From assembly GCF_016283395.1 (NCBI RefSeq), contig NZ_JAEEMU010000038.1:95814-159813 (forward strand): DNA of 64,000 nucleotides, written 5' to 3'. The DNA comes from Ruminococcus sp. (lineage in GTDB: Bacteria; Bacillota_A; Clostridia; Oscillospirales; Ruminococcaceae). Below, in pieces: positions 1 to 7,379 of this stretch (its first letter is position 1; each line of letters starts with the position of its first letter). Both the position numbers and the translations under genes were made by a program. A model generated the notes under the pieces. It made no database searches. It was not told where the DNA came from and saw nothing but the letters and a program-made list of their open reading frames with translations.

Positions 1-1
1 C

Positions 2-1906
2 ATAACAGGTGACGCTTACGTTGACCACCCAAGCTTCGGAGCAGCTATAGTCACAAGGCTTATCGAGGATATGGGCTACACAGTGGGTATCATCTCACAG
101 CCCGACTGGCATACGGACAAGGACTTCCGCCGCTTTGGTGCGCCTAAGTACGCTTTCCTCGTTACCGCAGGAAATATCGACTCTATGGTGGCTCACTATA
201 CCGCCGCAAAACGCAAGCGTTCCGATGACGCTTACACCGCAGGCGGCGTTGCTGGCAAACGTCCCGACAGAGCTGTTATCGTCTACTGTCAGAAGCTCCG
301 TGAATACTTCGGCGACATACCAATAGCCATCGGCGGTCTGGAGGCTTCACTTCGCCGTTTCGCCCACTATGACTACTGGGACGACGCTGTGCGCCCCTCT
401 GTACTCGTTGACAGCGGTGCGGACATACTCATGTACGGCATGGGCGAACATCAGATACAGGAGATATGTCCACGTCTTGCCGCAGGCGAGAGTATCCGTG
501 ATATGACCGATATACGCGGAATATGCTACCTCACAGAGCCTGTCAATACGCCTATCGGTGCGGCTCAGTGCCCCTCATTCGAGCAGGTGCGCGACAGCAA
601 GACCGAGTACGCAAAGGCTGTAAAAATACAGTACGACTGGCAGGACGAGGTATACGGAAAGACTATCATACAGCGTCACGGCAAGATGATGCTGGTACAG
701 ACTCCCCCTGCCTACAGTCTCACCACCGAGGAACTTGACCACATTTATTCTCTCCCCTATACCCGTGCCATTCACCCGACCTATGAGGCTTTAGGCGGTG
801 TTCCCGGTATCGAGGAGGTGCGCTTCTCTATAACTCATAACCGCGGCTGCTTCGGTTACTGCAATTTCTGCTCAATTGCTCTGCATCAGGGCAGGCGTAT
901 AACCGTAAGAAGCGTTGAATCGGTACTGAAAGAAGCGGAAAGAATTACTCAGATGCCCGATTTCAAGGGCTATATACACGATGTAGGCGGTCCGACCGCT
1001 GATTTCCGCCGTCCGTCCTGCGATAAGCAGATAACCAAGGGACTTTGCATGGGCAAGAAATGTCTTGCACCAACTCCCTGTCCCGCGCTTAAAGTCGACC
1101 ACACGGAATATCTCTCCATGCTGAGAAAGATACGCAAGGTCAAGGGCGTGAAAAAGGTGTTTATCCGCTCGGGTATACGCTATGATTACCTCATCGAGGA
1201 CAAGGACGACGAATTTATGCGCGAGCTTATCATGCACCACGTAAGCGGTCAGCTCAAAGTTGCTCCCGAACACTGTTCGGCGGTAGTCCTTGACAAAATG
1301 GGCAAGCCCCATATCGAAGCCTACAAACGCTTTCAGAAGCGTTTCTACGAAATAACAAAGGGTATGGGAAAGGAGCAGTATCTCGTTCCCTATCTCATGT
1401 CCTCACACCCGGGAAGCACTCTCAACGAAGCTATCGACTTAGCTGTTTTCCTCAAGGAAAACAAGATACGTCCCGAGCAGGTGCAGGACTTCTACCCTAC
1501 TCCCGGTACTATCTCGACGGCTATGTTCTATACGGAGCTCGACCCGTATACCATGGAAAAGGTATACGTGCCGAAAACTCCCAAGGAAAAGGCTATGCAG
1601 CGAGCTCTGCTGCAGTATTTCCGTCCTCAGAACAGAGAGATAGTCCTCGAAGCTCTCAAAGCCGCAGGCAGGCGCGACCTTATAGGCTCGTCGCCGAAAT
1701 GCCTCATAGAGGGAGACTCTCACAAGCAGGGAAATACTCCCCGAAAAGGCGGTGACAAGTCGTGGCAAAATACTTCAAAGACACGGAAAGCTTCGTCGAA
1801 GCAGCAGGAGAGAAATACAAGCTCAATGCGCAGCAAAAACAGTACCTTCGGGAACTCGCAGAGGAACGGGAAAAAGAACGCTCCGCACGGAAAGAAAAAG
1901 CATTAA
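2..1906 (+). CDS. YgiQ family radical SAM protein (5' end outside window)
   Basis: The reading frame is open from base 2, and the residues before the first in-window ATG (71) read as YgiQ sequence (TGDAYVDHPSFG), so the true start lies upstream. The radical SAM cluster motif CFGYCNFC (CxxxCxxC, about 850-880) follows the N-terminal B12-binding-like region. The distal part, with SSHPGSTLNEA and FYPTPGT, matches the conserved YgiQ C-terminal region. The last 60 residues or so are a Lys/Ser/Arg/Asn-rich tail that overlaps the next gene in another frame. The family is a widespread [4Fe-4S]/SAM enzyme of unproven reaction. Family assignment is firm; function is not. Confidence 0.93.
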   Translation: MTGDAYVDHPSFGAAIVTRLIEDMGYTVGIISQPDWHTDKDFRRFGAPKYAFLVTAGNIDSMVAHYTAAKRKRSDDAYTAGGVAGKRPDRAVIVYCQKLREYFGDIPIAIGGLEASLRRFAHYDYWDDAVRPSVLVDSGADILMYGMGEHQIQEICPRLAAGESIRDMTDIRGICYLTEPVNTPIGAAQCPSFEQVRDSKTEYAKAVKIQYDWQDEVYGKTIIQRHGKMMLVQTPPAYSLTTEELDHIYSLPYTRAIHPTYEALGGVPGIEEVRFSITHNRGCFGYCNFCSIALHQGRRITVRSVESVLKEAERITQMPDFKGYIHDVGGPTADFRRPSCDKQITKGLCMGKKCLAPTPCPALKVDHTEYLSMLRKIRKVKGVKKVFIRSGIRYDYLIEDKDDEFMRELIMHHVSGQLKVAPEHCSAVVLDKMGKPHIEAYKRFQKRFYEITKGMGKEQYLVPYLMSSHPGSTLNEAIDLAVFLKENKIRPEQVQDFYPTPGTISTAMFYTELDPYTMEKVYVPKTPKEKAMQRALLQYFRPQNREIVLEALKAAGRRDLIGSSPKCLIEGDSHKQGNTPRKGGDKSWQNTSKTRKASSKQQERNTSSMRSKNSTFGNSQRNGKKNAPHGKKKH

Positions 1907-2772
1907 AGTTCATCGGCTTTCTGCTCATAGTCGGCATTATAATATTTGCCTGCCGACACTACTGGAGCAAGCCTGCACATACATTTCCTGCAAAGGATAT
2001 TCTTGAAGTCCACTTCATTGACGTTGGACAGGGCGACTGCACTTTCATAGCCGCAAACGGCACTACTATGCTTGTGGACTGCGGTGAAGACGCGGTATCG
2101 GCTCAGGTGATAAAGTATCTCCGCAAACTGGGCATAGGAAAGCTTGACTACATCATCGCTACTCACCCGCACTCAGACCACATGGGCGGTATGCACCGCA
2201 TCATCGAGACATTCGATGTGGGCGAAGTGATAGTTCCGTATATTCCCGATGAACAGCTCCCCACAGCCATGTTTTATGAGAAATTTCTCGATGCCTGTGA
2301 GGACAATGAGACTGCTGTCACTGCGGCAGATGTGGGAAGAGTCATAAATATAGGCGATGCAAGAGCGGAGATAACTGCTCCCGACGGTACATTTCAGGAG
2401 GATATAAACAATTACTCCGTAAGCTTTATGCTGTATCACGGAAGCAATTCCTTCCTGCTGACAGGTGATGCGGAAGCTGAGGAAGAAGCGGAAATGCTGA
2501 AAGCCGAAAACGTCAGCAAGGTCAATGTTTACAAGGCAGGTCATCACGGAAGTGCTTACTCATCGACCTCAGATCTTCTTGCAGTTATCCGACCTGAGAT
2601 AGCTGTTATTTCCTGCGGCAGGGAAAATACCTACGATCACCCTGCCGACAGTACCATAAAACGGCTGAAAGAGTATACAAAAAATATCTACCGCACCGAC
2701 GTATGCGGAACTATAGTCATAGAGTCCGACGGCAAAAAGCTGTCCCTCACTCCCGAAAGGAGCGCGAAATGA
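1762..2772 (+). CDS. ComEC/Rec2-type metallo-beta-lactamase-fold hydrolase, membrane-anchored
   Basis: This 336-residue protein starts at GTG 1762 behind the purine-rich AAGGCGG. It has a charged N-terminus, one membrane segment (about residues 46-65) and an extracellular MBL domain. The metal motif THPHSDHMGG (HxHxDH) and the later GDAE and AGHHGS motifs are intact. It resembles the stand-alone hydrolase domain of the competence protein ComEC, but the competence channel is absent, so DNA uptake should not be assumed; a nuclease or phosphodiesterase role is an inference. The gene begins 145 bp inside the end of ygiQ and its stop overlaps the start of the DUF3006 gene (ATGA), so the genes are translationally coupled. 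Confidence 0.85.
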   Translation: MAKYFKDTESFVEAAGEKYKLNAQQKQYLRELAEEREKERSARKEKALKFIGFLLIVGIIIFACRHYWSKPAHTFPAKDILEVHFIDVGQGDCTFIAANGTTMLVDCGEDAVSAQVIKYLRKLGIGKLDYIIATHPHSDHMGGMHRIIETFDVGEVIVPYIPDEQLPTAMFYEKFLDACEDNETAVTAADVGRVINIGDARAEITAPDGTFQEDINNYSVSFMLYHGSNSFLLTGDAEAEEEAEMLKAENVSKVNVYKAGHHGSAYSSTSDLLAVIRPEIAVISCGRENTYDHPADSTIKRLKEYTKNIYRTDVCGTIVIESDGKKLSLTPERSAK

Positions 2773-2999
2773 TAATTATTGACAGATTTGAGGGAAATCT
2801 CGCTGTGCTTGAAACAGATGACGGTATGAAAAATATTGAGCGAAGCCTGCTCCCCGAAAATGCAGCCGAGGGCGATGTGCTTATTCTTGACGGCTCGTGG
2901 ACTGTTGATACAGCTGCCACTGAGCAAAGACGGGAACGCACAAGGAAGCGGCTGAAAAGGCTTTTGAACAAAACTGATAAAAGAGGAAAAAATGACTGA
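2769..2999 (+). CDS. DUF3006-like small protein
   Basis: This 76-residue protein begins MIIIDRFEGNLAVLE and has the short acidic beta-rich N-terminal pattern followed by a basic tail (RRERTRKRLKRLL) seen in DUF3006 proteins. DUF3006 genes commonly follow ComEC-like hydrolase genes, which is the arrangement here. Start 2769 is chosen because ATGA overlaps the previous stop; an in-frame upstream extension has no ribosome-binding site. The last 8 bases overlap the next gene. The molecular role is unknown. Confidence 0.75.
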   Translation: MIIIDRFEGNLAVLETDDGMKNIERSLLPENAAEGDVLILDGSWTVDTAATEQRRERTRKRLKRLLNKTDKRGKND

Positions 3000-4209
3000 T
3001 ATCATTATTATAGGCGGCGGTGCAGCAGGCTGCTTTGCAGCTGTTACAGCCGCAAAATACGGAAAGTCCGTTATGGTTTTCGAGAAAAACGAAAAGCTGG
3101 GCAGGAAGCTGCGCATAACGGGAAAGGGTCGCTGCAACGTGACCAATAACAGCTCCTCTGAGGAGCATATGAAGAATATCCCCGTAAATCCGCGGTTTCT
3201 GTACAGCTCATTTGCAAGCTTCGATGCCGAATGTACCATGAGCTTCTTCGAGGAGCTGGGCGTACCGCTTAAAACTGAGCGCGGTAACAGGGTATTCCCC
3301 GTAAGTGACAACGCCAACGATATCGCGGACGCTATGGCGCACGAAATGAAACAGCTCGGCGTTAAAGTCATACAGAAGCGCGTCACTAAGATACTCACGG
3401 AGAACGGCGCAGTCTGCGGCGTAAAGGCAGGCGGTGAGGAATATCGATCAGCTGCGGTGCTGATAGCCTGCGGCGGAAAGTCCTACCCTGCCACAGGCTC
3501 TACAGGTGACGGATACACTCTGGCGCAGGAGCTTGGACATACCGTGACAGAGCTTAAACCGAGCCTTGTCCCCCTCACCTCTCCCGATAAATACTGCGCG
3601 GAGATGATGGGTCTTTCACTGAGGAATGTTACCCTCAACCTTTTCGACAAAGACAAGAAAATATACAGCGAACTTGGGGAAATGCTCTTTACGCATTTCG
3701 GGGTATCAGGTCCGTTGGTACTGAGCGCAAGCTCTCATATAAGAGATATGCAGCCAAATCGCTACAGGCTGCTTATCGACTTAAAGCCTGCACTGTCTCC
3801 CGAGCAGCTCGATGCAAGGATACAGCGCGACTTCGCCGAAAATCTCAACCGCGACTTCCAGAACGGTATCCGCAAGCTGCTCCCTGCAAAGCTGATACCT
3901 GTTATGGTAAGGCTTTCGGGGATATCTCCCGAGCAGAAGATAAACGGCATAACAAAGGAGCAGCGTCATAAATTCGGTGAGCTTATCAAAGCTTTTCCTG
4001 TAAGGATATCGGGGTTCCGCCCTATTGATGAAGCTATCATCACAAGCGGCGGGATATCTGTAAAGGAAATCGATCCGAAAACTATGGAGTCAAAACTGGT
4101 GAGCGGTCTTTACTTCGCAGGCGAGGTCATAGACGTTGACGCTTACACAGGCGGCTTCAATTTGCAGATAGCTTTTTCTACTGCCTATACTGCGGCAGTA
4201 AATATGTAA
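2992..4209 (+). CDS. HI0933/YhiN-family FAD-dependent oxidoreductase
   Basis: The 405-residue protein starts with a Rossmann FAD-binding motif, IIIGGGAAGCFAAVTA, followed by EKNEKLGRKLRITGKGRCNVTN, which is diagnostic of the HI0933-like (aminoacetone oxidase/BaiN-related) flavoproteins. Near the C-terminus, SGGISVKEIDPKTMESK and GLYFAGEVIDVDAYTGGFN complete the nucleotide fold. Length is normal for the family. It is the fourth gene of an overlapping run with the ComEC-like hydrolase. The physiological substrate is not known; family members act on steroids, aminoacetone or other small molecules. Confidence 0.88.
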   Translation: MTDIIIIGGGAAGCFAAVTAAKYGKSVMVFEKNEKLGRKLRITGKGRCNVTNNSSSEEHMKNIPVNPRFLYSSFASFDAECTMSFFEELGVPLKTERGNRVFPVSDNANDIADAMAHEMKQLGVKVIQKRVTKILTENGAVCGVKAGGEEYRSAAVLIACGGKSYPATGSTGDGYTLAQELGHTVTELKPSLVPLTSPDKYCAEMMGLSLRNVTLNLFDKDKKIYSELGEMLFTHFGVSGPLVLSASSHIRDMQPNRYRLLIDLKPALSPEQLDARIQRDFAENLNRDFQNGIRKLLPAKLIPVMVRLSGISPEQKINGITKEQRHKFGELIKAFPVRISGFRPIDEAIITSGGISVKEIDPKTMESKLVSGLYFAGEVIDVDAYTGGFNLQIAFSTAYTAAVNM

Positions 4210-4227
4210 AAAGGGGTAAATGATATT

Positions 4228-4587
4228 ATGGGATGTATTGGTAATCTTTTGTGGTTCATTTTCGGCGGATTTTGGAGCGGTCTCAGCTGGTGTCTGGTAG
4301 GGCTGCTGTGGTGTATGACCATAGTCGGCATACCGATCGGTAAGCAGTGCTTCAAAATGGCACATCTTTCCTTCATGCCTTTTGGCAAGCACGTTGAATA
4401 CGGCGGCGGCACTGTAAGCTTCCTCGTAAATCTGCTGTGGCTCATATTCGGCGGAATTGTTATGGCACTGGAATTCGCAGCTATCGGTCTGGTGCTTTGT
4501 ATCACCTTTATAGGTATCCCATTCGGTGTACAGATGTTCAAGCTTGCCAAGCTGGCACTTATGCCGTTTGGTGCAGAAGTAAAGTAA
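4228..4587 (+). CDS. YccF-domain membrane protein
   Basis: The 119-residue protein contains two copies of the YccF inner-membrane repeat, each with NLLW-I-FGG followed by a hydrophobic stretch, a short GIP(I/F)G turn and an MPFG motif. About four hydrophobic segments are predicted. The start follows AAAGGGG with suitable spacing. The family is widespread and of unknown function; it sits first in a run of four small membrane-protein genes on the same strand. Confidence 0.8.
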   Translation: MGCIGNLLWFIFGGFWSGLSWCLVGLLWCMTIVGIPIGKQCFKMAHLSFMPFGKHVEYGGGTVSFLVNLLWLIFGGIVMALEFAAIGLVLCITFIGIPFGVQMFKLAKLALMPFGAEVK

Positions 4588-4602
4588 AGGCTGGGCTGAA
4601 TC

Positions 4603-5013
4603 ATGATAAAAACGATCATTGTATATACTGTTCCGCTGCTTCTTCTGATACTTGCCGTGATATCCATAGCAAATCATGGTAAAAATGAGAAAAAATGCGG
4701 TATCGCTCAGCTTATCCTGACACTTCCGCCATTTATCACAACGCTGATAATACTGGCTGCAAACATTACTAATAAGGCAGTATCGGAAGATACGGAAACT
4801 GTACGAAAAATAATGTATTACGGCGAGGTCGCTGTAGGACTTCTGTTCACAGTCGGACTTGTCTATTACGGCGTTCTTGCTATCATAGAGCTTGTCTTTA
4901 TGGCACTCATCAAAGCATCGAGCCCAAAGCTCGGCAGAGCATACCTTGCAGCTTTCTGTATCTGCGCAGCAATGCCATTGCTCCTCTACAGCTTTTATCC
5001 TATTTTTGACTGA
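4603..5013 (+). CDS. hypothetical four-TM membrane protein
   Basis: The 136-residue protein is dominated by about four hydrophobic segments separated by short charged loops (HGKNEKK; SEDTETVRK). No motif is recognised. It lies 15 bases after the YccF gene and 17 before the next, so it is probably in one operon. The ribosome-binding site is weak, and the start is taken from frame and spacing. Confidence 0.55.
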   Translation: MIKTIIVYTVPLLLLILAVISIANHGKNEKKCGIAQLILTLPPFITTLIILAANITNKAVSEDTETVRKIMYYGEVAVGLLFTVGLVYYGVLAIIELVFMALIKASSPKLGRAYLAAFCICAAMPLLLYSFYPIFD

Positions 5014-5030
5014 GTGGAGGGCACAATGAC

Positions 5031-5555
5031 ATGAAAAAAGATATTTCACGGAATTTTTTCCGCTATGTTTTTGAGTTCGCAGTCGCAGGCTTTATCGGCT
5101 GGCTGTACGAGGTGGGCATCACATGGGCGATGTACCACTATTTCGAGAACCGAGGCATACTTCATCTGCCCATAGTACCCATTTATTCGGTGGGAGCGTT
5201 CATTCTTCTGGCTATGCTCAGGAAGAAGCGCAATCCCGTTTTCATCTTCCTGTTCGCTCTTGTGGTAACGACCCTGTTTGAGCTCGGTTCTGCATACCTG
5301 CTGGAATTCATATTCCATAAGCAGTTCTGGACTTATCATAACTGGTATTTCTCAATACTTGACAGGTCGAGCCTTATATCAAGTGCCATATTCGGGCTTC
5401 TTGCCGTGGTATACTTCTATGTGCTCCACCCTCTTTCGGGAAAGCTCAGTGAAAAGCTGCCCAAGCCCGTATGCATCGGCGCAGGTATCACAATATCAGC
5501 CGTGATAATCATCGACTTTGTAATCTCGGTATATCAGCTTCTGAAGGACAGGTGA
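5031..5555 (+). CDS. putative ABC-transporter type IV (CmpB-like, PF06541-type) membrane protein
   Basis: The 174-residue protein has about five hydrophobic segments and the family signatures GFIGWLYEV near the N-terminus, LPIVPIYSVGAF in the second segment, and LEFIFHKQFWTYHNW in the middle. Despite the family name no ATPase partner is nearby, and transport has not been shown for these proteins. GGAGGG 9 bases upstream supports the start. Confidence 0.7.
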   Translation: MKKDISRNFFRYVFEFAVAGFIGWLYEVGITWAMYHYFENRGILHLPIVPIYSVGAFILLAMLRKKRNPVFIFLFALVVTTLFELGSAYLLEFIFHKQFWTYHNWYFSILDRSSLISSAIFGLLAVVYFYVLHPLSGKLSEKLPKPVCIGAGITISAVIIIDFVISVYQLLKDR

Positions 5556-5559
5556 TGTT

Positions 5560-5820
5560 ATGGACTTTATTTTTGAACTGATCGCAGAACTTATAATGGG
5601 AACTGTTTTTGAAGCAAGCAAAAGTAAGCGAGTGCCGAAGCCTTTACGCTATTTTCTTATCGCTCTGATAATATTGTTTTTCGCAGCTGTATTCGGGCTC
5701 ATATTCTTTATCGGTGCTTTGACGCTGAAAAAAACAGTCATCGGAGGAATAGTAATAATAGCATTCGGAATCCTCATGCTGATACTCGGTATACGGAAAT
5801 TCCGAAAAACATACCTGTAA
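5560..5820 (+). CDS. hypothetical small membrane protein
   Basis: The 86-residue protein has an amphipathic N-terminus, a basic stretch (SKSKRVPKPLR) and two hydrophobic segments ending in RKFRKTYL. It starts 5 bases after the preceding gene and closes the small-membrane-protein run. No family is recognised. Confidence 0.5.
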   Translation: MDFIFELIAELIMGTVFEASKSKRVPKPLRYFLIALIILFFAAVFGLIFFIGALTLKKTVIGGIVIIAFGILMLILGIRKFRKTYL

Positions 5821-5842
5821 ATTTAAATAGGAAAGAAAAACA

Positions 5843-6008
5843 TTATGTAATACAGCCATGAGCCTTTAGCCAAAAGAGTTCGTTCACACTCACATTATTT
5901 AAATAATTCGCCGAAGGCGACACAATGGCTAATAGCTAAAGGCTAACGGCTAAAGGCTCAGCTTCGTGCTAAGTGTGAACGAAGATAATACTTCCCTATA
6001 TTACATAA
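5843..6008. repeat. intergenic inverted-repeat element
   Basis: The ends are perfect 10-bp inverted repeats (TTATGTAATA at 5843-5852 and TATTACATAA at 5999-6008). Inside are GAGCCTTTAGCC / GGCTAAAGGCTC and GTTCGTTCACACT / AGTGTGAACGAAG. These two internal pairs interleave rather than nest. The words GGCTAAAGGCT and GGCTAACGGCT recur in other intergenic spacers of this window. No coding potential is seen. Confidence 0.6.
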
Positions 6009-6052
6009 CAAATAAAAAAGCATCTATGCTTTATAAATAAAGGAGTAAAACT

Positions 6053-6715
6053 ATGAAAACTATCAATATCGCTATCGACGGACCTGCAGGTGCAGGAAAA
6101 AGTACAATCGCCAAAATGGTGTCAAAGGAGCTTGGCTACATCTATGTTGACACAGGTGCGCTCTACCGCACTATCGCGCTTTATATAACCGAAAACAACA
6201 TTGCCGATGAGGACATTGAAGCTTCTCTGGATAAGGCTGATGTTTCACTTAAATTCATCGACGGCGCACAGAGAGTTTTCCTCGGTGACAGAGATGTTTC
6301 CGATATGATCAGAACTCCCGAGATATCAATGGCTGCTTCACGCACCTCAGCTATCCCTGCTGTAAGAGCATACCTCTTCGAGACTCAGCAGAAGATAGCC
6401 CGTGAGAACAATGTACTCATGGACGGACGCGATATCGGTACAGTGGTACTGCCAAATGCTGACGTTAAGATATTCCTCACAGCTTCTGCCGAGGAGCGCG
6501 CAAACCGCCGCTACAAGGAGCTTGCCGAAAAGCCTAACTGCCCCACATATCAGGAGATACTTGACGATATAATCAAGAGAGACTATCAGGATATGCACCG
6601 TGAGACTGCTCCGCTGAAACAGGCTGAAGACGCTGTACTCGTTGACACAACAAAGCTGAATTTAGAGGAGTCCGCAGCTGCTATCGTAAAGGTGATCAAG
6701 GACAAAATAGGCTGA
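6053..6715 (+). CDS. cmk: cytidylate kinase
   Basis: This 220-residue enzyme phosphorylates CMP and dCMP using ATP. The P-loop is GPAGAGKST (residues 9-17). VDTGALYRT, the MDGRDIGTVVLP stretch and ANRRYKEL of the lid region follow, all standard for bacterial Cmk. AAAGGAG precedes the ATG. In many Firmicutes cmk is followed by plsC and ispH/rpsA, as here. A second, diverged Cmk-like kinase is encoded at 58464-59060. Confidence 0.96.
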   Translation: MKTINIAIDGPAGAGKSTIAKMVSKELGYIYVDTGALYRTIALYITENNIADEDIEASLDKADVSLKFIDGAQRVFLGDRDVSDMIRTPEISMAASRTSAIPAVRAYLFETQQKIARENNVLMDGRDIGTVVLPNADVKIFLTASAEERANRRYKELAEKPNCPTYQEILDDIIKRDYQDMHRETAPLKQAEDAVLVDTTKLNLEESAAAIVKVIKDKIG

Positions 6716-6743
6716 TAAAAAGCCTGTACAGAGGTGAAACAAT

Positions 6744-7379
6744 ATGTATTACATAGTCAAGTTTCTGGTAAAAATATACTTCCGCATGATGTATAAGATA
6801 AGCATTGAGGGCAAGGAGAATATCCCCGATGATACCACTGTTATATACGCCTGTAATCACAGAAGCAATGCCGATCCGCCGCTTCTCGGAGCATGGTCAA
6901 AGGGTAAATTCGCTTTCATGGCTAAGGAGGAGCTTTTCAAAAACAAGCTCTTCGCGTGGCTCATACGCTCCCTCGGAGCTTTCCCAGTTGCACGTGGCAA
7001 AGGCGATACAGGAGTTATCGACACCGCCGTTGAAAGACTGAACAATAAAAGAAGCCTTATGATATTCCCCGAGGGTACTCGCTCAAAGGACGGCAAAGTG
7101 GGACGCGGACACACAGGTGCAGCTCTTATCTCCGCACGTTCGGGAAAGGCTATTGTCCCAGCAGGTATATGCTACGGCGAAAAGCTTAAATTCCGCACAC
7201 CGATCACACTTAAATTCGGTACTCCTATCGAGCCTACAGAGTACTGCGAGGTTTGCAACGAACCCAATCCCCGTCAGCTGGTAAAGCTCAAGAACCGCTA
7301 TATGGCTGATATCAAGCTCCTCGTCGAGGGTGAGCCAGAGGAAAAGTCCGAAGTAAAGGAGAATGACAGCAATGAGTAA
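6744..7379 (+). CDS. plsC: 1-acyl-sn-glycerol-3-phosphate acyltransferase
   Basis: The 211-residue membrane-associated enzyme transfers an acyl chain to lysophosphatidate to make phosphatidate. The catalytic NHRSNADP block (NHx4D, about residue 36) and the substrate-binding FPEGTRSKDG block (about residue 110) are present, with a hydrophobic N-terminal segment. The end overlaps the start of ispH-rpsA. The acidic tail beyond residue 195 is typical padding. Confidence 0.92.
   Translation: MYYIVKFLVKIYFRMMYKISIEGKENIPDDTTVIYACNHRSNADPPLLGAWSKGKFAFMAKEELFKNKLFAWLIRSLGAFPVARGKGDTGVIDTAVERLNNKRSLMIFPEGTRSKDGKVGRGHTGAALISARSGKAIVPAGICYGEKLKFRTPITLKFGTPIEPTEYCEVCNEPNPRQLVKLKNRYMADIKLLVEGEPEEKSEVKENDSNE

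Noticed and set aside
4090..5049. 319-codon minus-strand ORF
   Set aside because: Antisense to three well-supported membrane-protein genes; Cys/Tyr/His-rich composition typical of a shadow frame.
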